This document shows, piece by piece, positions 15,417 through 23,606 of a stretch of DNA of 64,000 nt. The notes under the pieces were generated by a model. It was given only the letters and a program-made list of their open reading frames with translations, had not been told where the DNA came from and did not search any database. The stretch lies in NCBI RefSeq assembly GCF_003999975.1, contig NZ_RJAC01000006.1:310001-374000 (forward strand), read 5' to 3'. The DNA is from Actinoplanes solisilvae (GTDB lineage Bacteria > Actinomycetota > Actinomycetes > Mycobacteriales > Micromonosporaceae). Within the stretch, counting starts at the first letter, position 1. Every line of letters starts with the position of its first letter. Both the position numbers and the translations under genes were made by a program.

Positions 15417-17555
15417 ATGGCGAATCAGCGCTTCGCGGTCATCGTGGGGGCCGACGACGCTGGTCCGCGCGCGCGTTCTGGCAGGTCACGGCCCTCGCGG
15501 CTGCGGTTCGCCGAGCGCGACGCCCGCGCCGTCCAAGAGCTGCTCGATCTTCACGGCTTCGACACCTGTCTGTTCACCGGGGCCGGCGCGACCGCCGCGC
15601 ACATCAAGGCGGCCCTGCGTCAAGCGGCCATGCGCTCCGACCCGACTGATCTTCTGGTCGTCTATTTCGCCGGATCGGTGCGGCAACCGGAGTGGAGTCG
15701 CGGCGCCGACACCTATCTCGTCACCGCCGACCTTGACGAATCGACCCTTTCCGAAATTCCGGATTCTGGGCTTCGGATGGCTTTCCTCGAACGCGACGTC
15801 CTCGATTTCTTCCCCGGCTCGGCCGTCCTGATCCTCGACGCGGCGTGGGCCCAGGACAAACCCGGCCGCCTCGACCCCAGCCGCTACAGCGCCCTGATCT
15901 CCGTCGCACCCGACGCCGACAGCCGCGAAGACCCCGTCATCCGCCACGGCGTCCTCACCGCGCACATCCTCGCCACGATGCGCCGCGAGCAACGCGTCAC
16001 CATCGGGTCGCTGGCCCAGGCCGTACGGGATCAGGGCCTGTCACCGCAGGTCGCGGGAACCGACTCGATCGTGCTCACCGGCGCACCGGGCGAACCCGCC
16101 GCCGGGCCGGGTCTGCGCCCGCTGTCCAACCCGCTCGACGGCGCGGCCGGCGAGATCCTGCACCTGATCCGCCGCCTGTCGCAGAACGCCCGCATGCCCC
16201 GGCACGCCGCCCCGCGCTCCTCCGGGCACCGCGCCGAGGCCGGGGGAGCGGCGCCGTCCCGCGTCGAATACGTGCGCGCCGCCACCGAGGCCCACTCGGC
16301 CGCCCTGCTCGAATACACCTCCGGCGGCTTCCAGACGATCGACTCGACCAAGCGCTTCGACCTCGACCAGATCCGCGCCATGCTCGACTTCCCGGGCGGC
16401 GCCGACTGGTTCGGGCACACCGTCGGCGACGACCGCCGCACCGTCCTGTGCCTGCCGCTGCGCCACGCCGAGGGCAGCTCCCTGCTCCTGGCCCTGGTCG
16501 ACCCCGCGCCCCGGTTCCTGTCCCTCGGCCAGCCCCTGGCCAAGATCCTTGAGACCATCTGGCGTACGGACTTCGCAGCCGCTCCCGAAGAGGCCGAGAT
16601 CGAAGTCCTGACCGCCCTGCGCGGCGCCTTCGGACGACTGCCCGGCCCGCTCTACGAGCACTGCTTCGAGCTCTACCGCCGGGTCCTCGAATCGTGCAGC
16701 GTCGTCTTCCAGCCGGTCGTCACGCTCGGCAAGACGGCCCGGCGCGTGGGCGTGCACAGCTACGAGGCACTGGCCCGCCGCTCGCCGTCCGACCAGCGCG
16801 CCCCGGTCGCCATGCTGCGCCTGGCCGAGGTGTGGGGCGACCGCTTCGTCGTCGAACGCGACCGCGTCATCCTGGGCATCGCCCTGCGCGCCTACGCCCA
16901 GGCCCACGCCGACGGCCCGTGGCGCGACCCCAAGCCGGTCTCGATCAACGTGGCCGTGCGATCGCTGCTCAGCGACGCGTACGTCGAGGTGCTGCGCGCG
17001 ACGATCGCCGAGCTGGGCATCGAACCGTCCACGGTCACCCTGGAGATCTCCGAACAGGACCCGATCGAGCCCCGCCGCGGCGAACAGTGGGCCGAGGCCC
17101 CGCACGCCTACTTCCACAACCGCCTGGCCGCGATCGCCCGCGACGTCGGCGTGGCCTTCGCCGTCGACGACTTCGGCGAGGGCTACGCGTCCCTGTCCCG
17201 CATGGCCGAGCTGCCGTTGACCCAGATCAAGGTCGACCGCGCGATCCTCCACCACCCGTTGGCGGCCAAGGAACTCTCCCTGGTCATGGACACGGCCAGC
17301 CACGTGGCCCACGCGCCGCGCGTGGTCATCGTCGAGGGCGTCGACGACGAGTCCCCACTGACCCTGCGCCAGATCTACGACCAGCGCATCCGCCACGTCC
17401 AGGGCTACATCACCCGCCAGCCGGCTGCCGCGACCCTCGACCCCCTGACCGCCGAGGCCTGCGAACACATAGCCGCCCTGGTCCGAGGCGACCACGAACA
17501 CCGCGACACCCTGATAACCCGGGCCGACGACCTCCCCCTCCAGCGCGGCGCCTGA
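15417..17555 (+). CDS. pseudocaspase-EAL fusion, putative cyclic-di-GMP phosphodiesterase
   Basis: The 712-residue cytoplasmic protein starts with a caspase/C14-like domain (about residues 1-225: RFAVIVGADD, then DLLVVYFAG and AVLILD strands). Both catalytic positions are lost: the His of YFxGHG is Ser87 (YFAGSV) and the Cys of LDxC is Ala143 (LDAAW). A middle region (about 300-400) resembles a GAF-type sensor. From about 425 to 700 is an EAL domain with YEALARR, SINVAVRS, TLEISEQ, AVDDFGEGYASL, IKVDR, VEGVDD and QGYI, so the phosphodiesterase residues look intact. The ATG at 15417 follows GGAGG by 6 bases. It is probably a cyclic-di-GMP hydrolase controlled by its N-terminal region. Confidence 0.8.
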   Translation: MANQRFAVIVGADDAGPRARSGRSRPSRLRFAERDARAVQELLDLHGFDTCLFTGAGATAAHIKAALRQAAMRSDPTDLLVVYFAGSVRQPEWSRGADTYLVTADLDESTLSEIPDSGLRMAFLERDVLDFFPGSAVLILDAAWAQDKPGRLDPSRYSALISVAPDADSREDPVIRHGVLTAHILATMRREQRVTIGSLAQAVRDQGLSPQVAGTDSIVLTGAPGEPAAGPGLRPLSNPLDGAAGEILHLIRRLSQNARMPRHAAPRSSGHRAEAGGAAPSRVEYVRAATEAHSAALLEYTSGGFQTIDSTKRFDLDQIRAMLDFPGGADWFGHTVGDDRRTVLCLPLRHAEGSSLLLALVDPAPRFLSLGQPLAKILETIWRTDFAAAPEEAEIEVLTALRGAFGRLPGPLYEHCFELYRRVLESCSVVFQPVVTLGKTARRVGVHSYEALARRSPSDQRAPVAMLRLAEVWGDRFVVERDRVILGIALRAYAQAHADGPWRDPKPVSINVAVRSLLSDAYVEVLRATIAELGIEPSTVTLEISEQDPIEPRRGEQWAEAPHAYFHNRLAAIARDVGVAFAVDDFGEGYASLSRMAELPLTQIKVDRAILHHPLAAKELSLVMDTASHVAHAPRVVIVEGVDDESPLTLRQIYDQRIRHVQGYITRQPAAATLDPLTAEACEHIAALVRGDHEHRDTLITRADDLPLQRGA

Positions 17556-17709
17556 CGGGAACGATCGACTACGCCGTGCCAGGTCCACTCACCACGGTCT
17601 CCCGAGGGCAGGTGCGCGGATCTGCTTGATATGCAGGTAATCCTTGGTGATCCACGGCATGTTTGTGGCGCTGCTGGTCGCCGAGGTTGTCGAGCGGTCT
17701 CTTCGGTTT

Positions 17710-18507
17710 CTAGGTGGCCAGCCAATGAGCGACGAGTTCGGTGATGATGGCGCCGCCTCGGTCGTTGAGGTGGATGTGGTCGACGAGCAGTTCGCGTCCG
17801 CCGTTGCGGGCGACCTCGTCCCAGCTTTGGCCGAACAGGTAGTGCTGGGTCGCCGCGCCGAAGGACAGCAGGAAGCTGAAGTCGTATGGTGCGGGGTCGC
17901 CGCCGCGCTGCCGGAGCAGGTCGGTCAGCTGCTCGTGTACGGGCAGGTAGTCGACCTGGGCGCGGGTCGCGGTCTCTTTGATCACGGTGTTGTAGGCGGT
18001 GAGTTTCTGGTTGAGTTCGGCGTCCAGGTCCTCGCCGAGCGGCGGCAGGGACAGCAGCGCGATCCGGGCGGTGGTGCGGGACTTGACACGGTCGACGATC
18101 GCGCCGAGGTTGTCCCGGTACTGATCCAGCGGTACGCCATCGCGTACGTCGTTGCCGCCGATCAGGATCGCGACCGCGGTGGGGCGGCATGCGACGATGT
18201 CGGTATCGACCCGCTGGCGAAGGTCGGCGCTGGTGTTGCCGTTTACGCCGGCGTTGACGAACTCGTACTCGCGGTGTTCGGGCCGTTCGCGAAGTGCGCC
18301 CACCCAGTCGGCGCCGAGCGTGCCCTGGGTCGAGCTGGAGCCGGCCGCGACGACGGTGGGACGAGCGTCTGGCTTGCGGCCGTCGGCGCAGGCTTCGGCT
18401 GGTGGATTGGCAGGCGGCCGGCCGAAGGTGAGGTATCCGACGGTGCCTGCGGCGCCGAGTACGCCGACGAGCAGCAGGCACGCGGCGATGATGATGCGTT
18501 TCTTCAC
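17710..18507 (-). CDS. SGNH/GDSL hydrolase, secreted or membrane-anchored
   Basis: The 265-residue product has an N-terminal signal or anchor (MKKRIIIAACLLLVGVLG) and the four SGNH blocks: AAGSSSTQG (nucleophile Ser), VNAGVNGNT (Gly/Asn), ILIGGND and VDHIHLND (Asp-x-x-His). These enzymes are esterases or lipases, often acting on acyl or acetyl esters of sugars. It lies 2 bases after the SDR gene and is probably co-transcribed with it under the TetR regulator. Confidence 0.88.
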   Translation of the reverse strand: MKKRIIIAACLLLVGVLGAAGTVGYLTFGRPPANPPAEACADGRKPDARPTVVAAGSSSTQGTLGADWVGALRERPEHREYEFVNAGVNGNTSADLRQRVDTDIVACRPTAVAILIGGNDVRDGVPLDQYRDNLGAIVDRVKSRTTARIALLSLPPLGEDLDAELNQKLTAYNTVIKETATRAQVDYLPVHEQLTDLLRQRGGDPAPYDFSFLLSFGAATQHYLFGQSWDEVARNGGRELLVDHIHLNDRGGAIITELVAHWLAT

Positions 18508-18509
18508 GG

Positions 18510-19142
18510 TCAGTACCCCAGCGAGATGGTGTGGCCGGCGGTGGTCGGGTTGTCCAGTGCGGCGAGGATGGCATTGGCGAGATCGACGCGGGCGATGGTG
18601 ATGCCGCCGCGGACGTTACGGTCGATGGCGGTGCGATAGGGGCGGTGCTTGCCGTCGGTGAGGCGCGGCGGTCGCATGATCGTCCAGTCCAGGTCGCTGT
18701 CGCGGACGGCCTGCTCGGTGCGGGCGAAGTCGGCGAATCCCTCCCGGAGGTAGCGCCGCAGCATTGGCTTGACCACGGTGCGGGTGAACGGGCCGTCGCC
18801 GGCGTCGACGATGTGTCCGCTCGCAGTGACGACGATCAGGCGCCGGGTGCCCTCGGCACGCATCGCGGTGATGATCGCGGAGGCGCCGTCGGCGCACACC
18901 GAGGCGTCCGTTCTGGTGCGCGGGCCCAGTGCTGACACCACCGCGTCCTGGCCGGTCACGACTGGCCGGATCGCGTCGGGGTTCATGGCGTCGGCGATCA
19001 CCGGTTCGAGTTGTGGGTGGTCGATCTGCGGCAGGCGGGCCGGGTCGCGCACCATTGCGGTGACGTGATGGCCGGCGGCGAGCGCCTGGAGCACAACGTG
19101 TTGTCCGGTGCCGCCGGTGGCGCCGAAGACAATGAGGCGCAT
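18510..19142 (-). CDS. NAD(P)-binding atypical SDR (NmrA/SDR_a5-like)
   Basis: The 210-residue product opens with the Rossmann motif IVFGATGGTGQ and has the VVSALGPRT and IVVTASGHI strands of NAD(P)H-binding atypical short-chain dehydrogenases. The start at 19142 is supported by GGAGG 6 bases upstream; a longer frame runs into the operator and is rejected. The first palindromic operator lies directly upstream of its ribosome site, so the TetR neighbour likely represses it. Confidence 0.88.
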   Translation of the reverse strand: MRLIVFGATGGTGQHVVLQALAAGHHVTAMVRDPARLPQIDHPQLEPVIADAMNPDAIRPVVTGQDAVVSALGPRTRTDASVCADGASAIITAMRAEGTRRLIVVTASGHIVDAGDGPFTRTVVKPMLRRYLREGFADFARTEQAVRDSDLDWTIMRPPRLTDGKHRPYRTAIDRNVRGGITIARVDLANAILAALDNPTTAGHTISLGY

Positions 19143-19154
19143 GCATGCCCTCCA

Positions 19155-19201
19155 GGGGTTAGTGATTACTAACCCCGATACTGGGCTAGTAATCACTAAC
19201 C
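19155..19201. promoter_or_regulatory. TetR operator pair in the divergent promoter region
   Basis: The first site (19155-19176) is a perfect palindrome with 9-base arms GGGGTTAGT and ACTAACCCC around GATT. The second (19184-19201) has arms GGCTAGT and ACTAACC around AATC, one mismatch. They lie 27 bp apart between the SDR and TetR genes, the expected place for autorepression. Confidence 0.8.
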
Positions 19202-19226
19202 TGTCAACCGGTGAGACGAGGACGAC

Positions 19227-19826
19227 ATGAGCACCAGGGAACGGATCCTCGACGCGGCCGAGCAGATTCTGCGGACACGCGGCGTTGCGCTGGCCACGAC
19301 AAAGGAGATCGCGCAGGCGTCGAAGGTCTCCGAGCCCACGCTCTACAAGTACTTCGACGACAAGGAGCGACTGCTACTCGCCGTCCTCCAGGAGAGACTG
19401 CCCGGCCTGTCCCGGATCTCGGTCCGGCCAGGCGAGGGCGACGTCGAGGACAACCTCGCCGAACTCGCGCACGCAGTCTTGGACTTCTACCAGCAATCGA
19501 TTCCCATGCTGGGCGCGCTCCTCGCCGACCCGCAGCGCATGGCAGCACACCGGGAAGCGATGAACCGGCACGGCGGTGGCCCGGACAAGGCGGTCGCCAT
19601 CTTCGCCAACTACCTGCGGGCCGAGCAGGCCATCGAACGCATCAACCCCGACGCAGACCCGGACGCAACCGCATCCCTACTGATCGGTGCATGCTTCCAC
19701 GAGGCGTTCCTGCGCTACTACGCCCAAGGACCGGCCGCAACCGCCGCCCCGCGCGCATCCGCCGAGGCGTTAGCCCGTGCCGCTGTCCGCCCACTGCTGC
19801 CGCCGTCTGCCTTTCATGGCCAGTGA
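19227..19826 (+). CDS. TetR-family transcriptional regulator
   Basis: The 199-residue product has an N-terminal TetR helix-turn-helix (RERILDAAEQIL through VSEPTLYKYFDDKERLL) and an all-helical ligand-binding C-terminal domain. It diverges from the SDR/SGNH pair across two palindromic operator sites and should repress both directions until an unknown ligand binds. Confidence 0.92.
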   Translation: MSTRERILDAAEQILRTRGVALATTKEIAQASKVSEPTLYKYFDDKERLLLAVLQERLPGLSRISVRPGEGDVEDNLAELAHAVLDFYQQSIPMLGALLADPQRMAAHREAMNRHGGGPDKAVAIFANYLRAEQAIERINPDADPDATASLLIGACFHEAFLRYYAQGPAATAAPRASAEALARAAVRPLLPPSAFHGQ

Positions 19827-20021
19827 CCATCACATCAGGCTCACGCGGTACCCGCATCTGCCGCCGGTCGCGCGCGGCGCTCAGGACGAGGGTCACCCTG
19901 CGTGCAGACCGTACGGGCGGCGACGCGCGGCGGACATGGCCGATGAGCGGCCGTCTGCGAAGGTATCGAGCGTTCGTGGCCGGCTGCCTGTCTTCGCCTA
20001 TCCCCGGCAGCAGCGGACCTG

Positions 20022-20540
20022 TCAGGCATGCTCGTCGAACGAGATGTCGAAGCCTAATTCCTCGTCATACATCACGGCATCCCATAGTCGCATCGCCACT
20101 GAAGAAATGACGTCGGCGATCAACCAGTCCGTGGTGTGTCCCGACAGCGTCAGTTCGATGAGGGTGTCACTGCCGGCGACGGGGCCTGGTGCGCCGTTTC
20201 GCAAGGCGCCGTCCACCTCTTGCCGCACGGCGCCGGGGCGGGTGTTCACCTGGAGCAGGATCGGTCCGCCGCCAGTGCGGGGCACGAATAGATCCAGGAG
20301 CGGGTCGTCCGACTGCTCTCCCAGATCTTGCGATGTCGATACTTCATGTGCGGCCCAACCTACACCGTCGCCGCTCGGCGCAGACGAGATGGCGGAGTCT
20401 AGGCGCATCGCGGCTTCGATCAGCTGCAGGATCACGCGTTGTGCAACCGGTTCACCGGAACGGGCAAGCAGATAAAGCGTGTATGCCACATGCGCTCCCG
20501 CGACGGACGATCCCATGAGGGCGGTCTGAGCCGCCGACAA
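20022..20540 (-). CDS. hypothetical protein
   Basis: I do not recognise this 172-residue protein. Amino-acid composition and codon use look like a real gene. The N-terminal third is helical and mildly hydrophobic (AGAHVAYTLYLLARSG), the rest acidic, ending in ELGFDISFDEHA. No signal peptide or catalytic motif is clear. TTG at 20540 and ATG at 20516 are both possible starts, neither with a good ribosome site. Confidence 0.55.
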   Translation of the reverse strand: MSAAQTALMGSSVAGAHVAYTLYLLARSGEPVAQRVILQLIEAAMRLDSAISSAPSGDGVGWAAHEVSTSQDLGEQSDDPLLDLFVPRTGGGPILLQVNTRPGAVRQEVDGALRNGAPGPVAGSDTLIELTLSGHTTDWLIADVISSVAMRLWDAVMYDEELGFDISFDEHA

Positions 20541-20610
20541 TGCGCACTGACCGCTCGCCGTGCAACCTTAGGCGCCGGGCGACCGTCGCTCGGGGAGAGC
20601 CCACGCGACC

Positions 20611-20900
20611 GTGCACCTCCAACTCGACGGGAATCAGATCCGCACCGAGGCCGATTTCCATCGGCACTTGGCGGCGCTTCTGGACTTCGGTCCATTCCAC
20701 GGCCGGAAGCTGGACACTTTGTGGACCGGTTGACCAGGGACGTTCCCCGACCGGTACATCTGGTCTGGGTTGCTGCCCAAGGTAGCCGTACGACCATGGG
20801 GACGGTGGCGTTCGAACGCATCGAACGCGTGCTGGGAGCGGTCGCCCAACAGGACGTCGACCGGCGTTGGGCCGACTGCTTCACGTACGAGCTGAGGTAG
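20611..20900 (+). pseudogene. barstar-family protein broken by a 1-base deletion
   Basis: Reading from GTG 20611 gives VHLQLDGNQIRTEADFHRHL, then LLDFGPFHGRKLDTLW, closely following barstar (INGEQIR, LH..L, YYGENLDALWD). That frame then stops at TGA 20731. Restoring one G in TTGTGG(G)AC near 20724 continues in the other frame as DRLTRDVPRPVHLVW through FERIERVLGAV to a stop at 20898, about 96 residues in total, the normal barstar length. Barstars inhibit barnase-type ribonucleases. No barnase gene is seen nearby. It is either a true pseudogene or a sequencing error. Confidence 0.7.
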
Positions 20901-20920
20901 CGGTACGAGCTGAGGTAGCG
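20885..20920 (+). repeat. 18-bp tandem duplication at the end of the barstar pseudogene
   Basis: GTACGAGCTGAGGTAGCG occurs at 20885-20902 and again at 20903-20920, duplicating the last codons and the stop. Confidence 0.9.
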
Positions 20921-21061
20921 GCTGGATCGGTGCACGGATCTGCCGGGACCCGTGCGCTGGCCACCTCCTACAGCCGATCTCCCAGGGTTGCTAGGGAGGA
21001 GGGGTGAGTGTGGGTGGGACCGAGCCGCAGTTGGGCTTCGTCCCCGCCCACGGCTTGTGCT

Positions 21062-21676
21062 TCAGGCCTTCTTCTGGCGGCCGACCGGGATGTTGAACCC
21101 CTGTTCGCGCAGCTGGTTAGCCCAGTTCCCGATCGTGCCGATTGATTTGCCGTACTTCTCCGCGAGTGCTTTGAACGAGCCGGCCGTGGTGAGGTCGGCG
21201 AGGAACTGCTCACCGCTGGGTCGGTCGCCCCGCCGGCTTGGCTCTGCCTCCGGCAGTGTCGTAACCGGAGCGGGTTTGGCTGCCTTGGCGGCGCGCCGAC
21301 CGGTTGCCTTCGCGGACCGGCCTCGCTTGGGCCGCGGGTCCGGCGCCGGCGCGGCTACTGGCCCGACGGCGACCTCAGGTTCGGCTGCGGCTACCGGCTC
21401 ATCGGCGGGCGCTGCCGGCGCTGCGGTCTCCACTTCGGGCACGGCTGCGGCGGGCTCGGCCGCAACCTCCGCGACGCTGTCTCCCGGTGCGATTGCCGCC
21501 GACACTTCTGCGACCGGCTTCACCGGTGCGGCCGGCTCGTCCACGGTCGTGGGGGCGCCGTTGTTGTCCGCGAGCGCCGCCGACAACCAAGCTATCGCAC
21601 GCTGTTGCGCACTCGGGTCGAGCGGGGACAGCAGTTCGTACGCGACCTGCATCGCCTGGAGTTCTCGGAAAGCCAT
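21062..21676 (-). CDS. Ala/Pro-rich protein with C-terminal helix-turn-helix
   Basis: The 204-residue product has three parts: a conserved-looking N-terminal helix pair (residues 1-37), an extended Ala/Pro/Glu/Val-rich linker (about 40-110) followed by a basic PKRGRSAKATGRR stretch, and a C-terminal helix-turn-helix (SFKALAEKYGKSIGTIGNWA). It probably binds DNA, with the basic segment adding non-specific affinity. The start is supported by GAAGGTGG upstream. Confidence 0.7.
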   Translation of the reverse strand: MAFRELQAMQVAYELLSPLDPSAQQRAIAWLSAALADNNGAPTTVDEPAAPVKPVAEVSAAIAPGDSVAEVAAEPAAAVPEVETAAPAAPADEPVAAAEPEVAVGPVAAPAPDPRPKRGRSAKATGRRAAKAAKPAPVTTLPEAEPSRRGDRPSGEQFLADLTTAGSFKALAEKYGKSIGTIGNWANQLREQGFNIPVGRQKKA

Positions 21677-21844
21677 GCCTTATCCACCTTCAATGTTGCG
21701 GCCAGGGAACAGCGGAATCGTAAAGCCAGACGCGAGAAGCCCTTGCACGCGGATGACCAGTACGATCCCGTCTCGAGACCGTGATCACATCTGCCGCCGA
21801 TCTGCGGCGTCGTTGGCGGACCGCCGAACGTCGCTGGTGGCGAG

Positions 21845-22177
21845 TTACCGCTGGTGTGCTCGCCTCGATCCGCCGTAGAGGTGGACGCGGTAATCGATGT
21901 CGTAGTCGGGCGTGCGGGAGATGAATCCGTCGGTTCGTATTTCGCCGTTGGCGATGAGTATCAGCCGGTCCTCGTAGTACCAGCTCGGATTGCAGGCACA
22001 GGTGGTGACGGTGAACCGAAAGTTCGCCCGGTACCGGCCGATCTGCCCCGGCCGGAGCCTGAACAGGCGGACCGGACCATTCTGGCGCGGGTAGGCAGCC
22101 CCGCCGGGTAGCCGGTCAACGACCAGCGTCGAGGTTTCCACACGCAGCCAAACGTCAAGCTCGCGAGCTCGCTCCAC
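21845..22177 (-). CDS. hypothetical protein
   Basis: I do not recognise this 110-residue product. It is rich in aromatic and beta-forming residues, has a TCACNP cysteine pair and alternating hydrophobic/polar strands (LRVETSTLVVDRL, YRANFRFTVTTC, DYDIDYRVHLYGG), suggesting a small beta-sandwich. GTG 22177 is the likely start. It diverges from the sugar dehydrogenase gene. Confidence 0.6.
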   Translation of the reverse strand: MERARELDVWLRVETSTLVVDRLPGGAAYPRQNGPVRLFRLRPGQIGRYRANFRFTVTTCACNPSWYYEDRLILIANGEIRTDGFISRTPDYDIDYRVHLYGGSRRAHQR

Positions 22178-22248
22178 GTCGCCGCTGGCCAGCTTGGGCC
22201 ATCTTGGGCATCGCTTCGGTAGGCTCGGGCGGGATTGGGGAGGGCACC

Positions 22249-23469
22249 GTGGCGATCAAGCGTTTGAGCTGGTCACTGGGCGTTGTTCTGGCGGCGGGGC
22301 TGGTTGGCGCCTGCGACGACGGGGCGGCGGAGAGCGCCCCTGCGAGCGCGCCCGCAAGTCCCGCCACGAGCGCGTCGGCGGCCGACCCACGACCGGCTCC
22401 CGGCCTGGCCGTGGAGACCGTCGTCGCCGGGCTCGAGCACCCGTGGGATCTCGGCTTTCTGCCTGACGGCCGGGTGTTGGTGACCGAGCGCCCGGCCCGG
22501 TTCAAGCTCGTCGACGACGGCCGGGCCCGGGAGGTGCGGGCCGACCTCGGTGACGTCTTCGTCGCGGGGGAGGGCGGGCTGATGGGGCTGGTGATCCACC
22601 CCGACTTCGCCCGGTCGCGCGAGTTCACGGCCTGCCAGACGCACCAGAGCAACGGTGAGCCGGTCGATGTTCGCCTGGTCACCTGGCGGCTCTCGGCTGA
22701 CGCGGCGAGCGCGACCCGCGTACGGGATCTGGTGACCGGTCTTCCCATCAGCACGGGCCGGCATTCGGGGTGTCGTCCGACGATTGCCGCTGACGGCGCG
22801 CTGCTGGTCGGCACGGGTGACGTGGCCGAGCCGTCGCACCCGCAGGATCGCCGCAGCCTCGGCGGGAAGGTGCTGCGCGTCGATCTGCGTACCGGTCAGG
22901 GGCTGGCCGACAATCCGTTCGCGTCGTCGTCGAACGCCAACGAGCGGCGCGTCTACAGCTACGGCCACCGCAACATCCAGGGCGTCGCCGTGCGACCCGG
23001 ATCGGGGCAGGTGTTCACCGCGGAGCACGGGCCGAGCGGCTTCGACGAGATGAACCGCATCCGTCCCGGCGCGAACTACGGTTGGGATCCCTCCCGCGGC
23101 GGCACCGTCGACACGTACGACGAAAGCGTTCCGATGACCGACCGCGAGCGCTTCCCCGACGCTGTGCCTCCGCTGTGGACCTCGGGCGAGACCTCGACCG
23201 AGGCGCCGTCGGGCGCCACGTTCCTCACCGGTGCACAGTGGGGCCCGCTGAACGGCCGGCTGGCCGTCGTCGCCCTGCGCGGCCAGAAGACCCTGCTGTT
23301 CCAACTCGGCGAGTCCGGTGAAGCGGTCGCCGACCTGGCGTTGCCCACCGAGCTCAACGACGCCTTCGGCCGGCTGCGCGGCGTGCGGAGTGGCCCCGAC
23401 GGTGCCCTCTACATCACCACCTCGAACGGGACCGACGACCGCCTCCTGCGCGTCACGCCCCGCGCCTAG
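22249..23469 (+). CDS. PQQ-dependent glucose/sorbosone-type dehydrogenase lipoprotein
   Basis: The 406-residue product has a lipoprotein signal ending LVGAC (Cys about residue 22), a short Ala/Ser linker and a six-bladed beta-propeller of the GSDH family. Family motifs include EHPWDLGFLPDG with VTERP, RHSGCRPTIAADGALLVGTGD and YSYGHRNIQGVAV with EHGPSGFDE. It should oxidise an aldose outside the membrane using PQQ and calcium. The GTG at 22249 follows GGGGAGGG closely; the frame extends further upstream but without a better start. Confidence 0.9.
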   Translation: MAIKRLSWSLGVVLAAGLVGACDDGAAESAPASAPASPATSASAADPRPAPGLAVETVVAGLEHPWDLGFLPDGRVLVTERPARFKLVDDGRAREVRADLGDVFVAGEGGLMGLVIHPDFARSREFTACQTHQSNGEPVDVRLVTWRLSADAASATRVRDLVTGLPISTGRHSGCRPTIAADGALLVGTGDVAEPSHPQDRRSLGGKVLRVDLRTGQGLADNPFASSSNANERRVYSYGHRNIQGVAVRPGSGQVFTAEHGPSGFDEMNRIRPGANYGWDPSRGGTVDTYDESVPMTDRERFPDAVPPLWTSGETSTEAPSGATFLTGAQWGPLNGRLAVVALRGQKTLLFQLGESGEAVADLALPTELNDAFGRLRGVRSGPDGALYITTSNGTDDRLLRVTPRA

Positions 23470-23606
23470 CGTTTCCGCGGGCTGCGCGGCCGAAGGCGCG
23501 GCTACCCGTGTGACCGTGTGGCGGTGACGGATCAAGGACAAAGGGTTTAGCTGAATAGATAGGCATGTTTCGATCCCTGTGATCATCTCATGGGGGTGGA
23601 ATCGAC

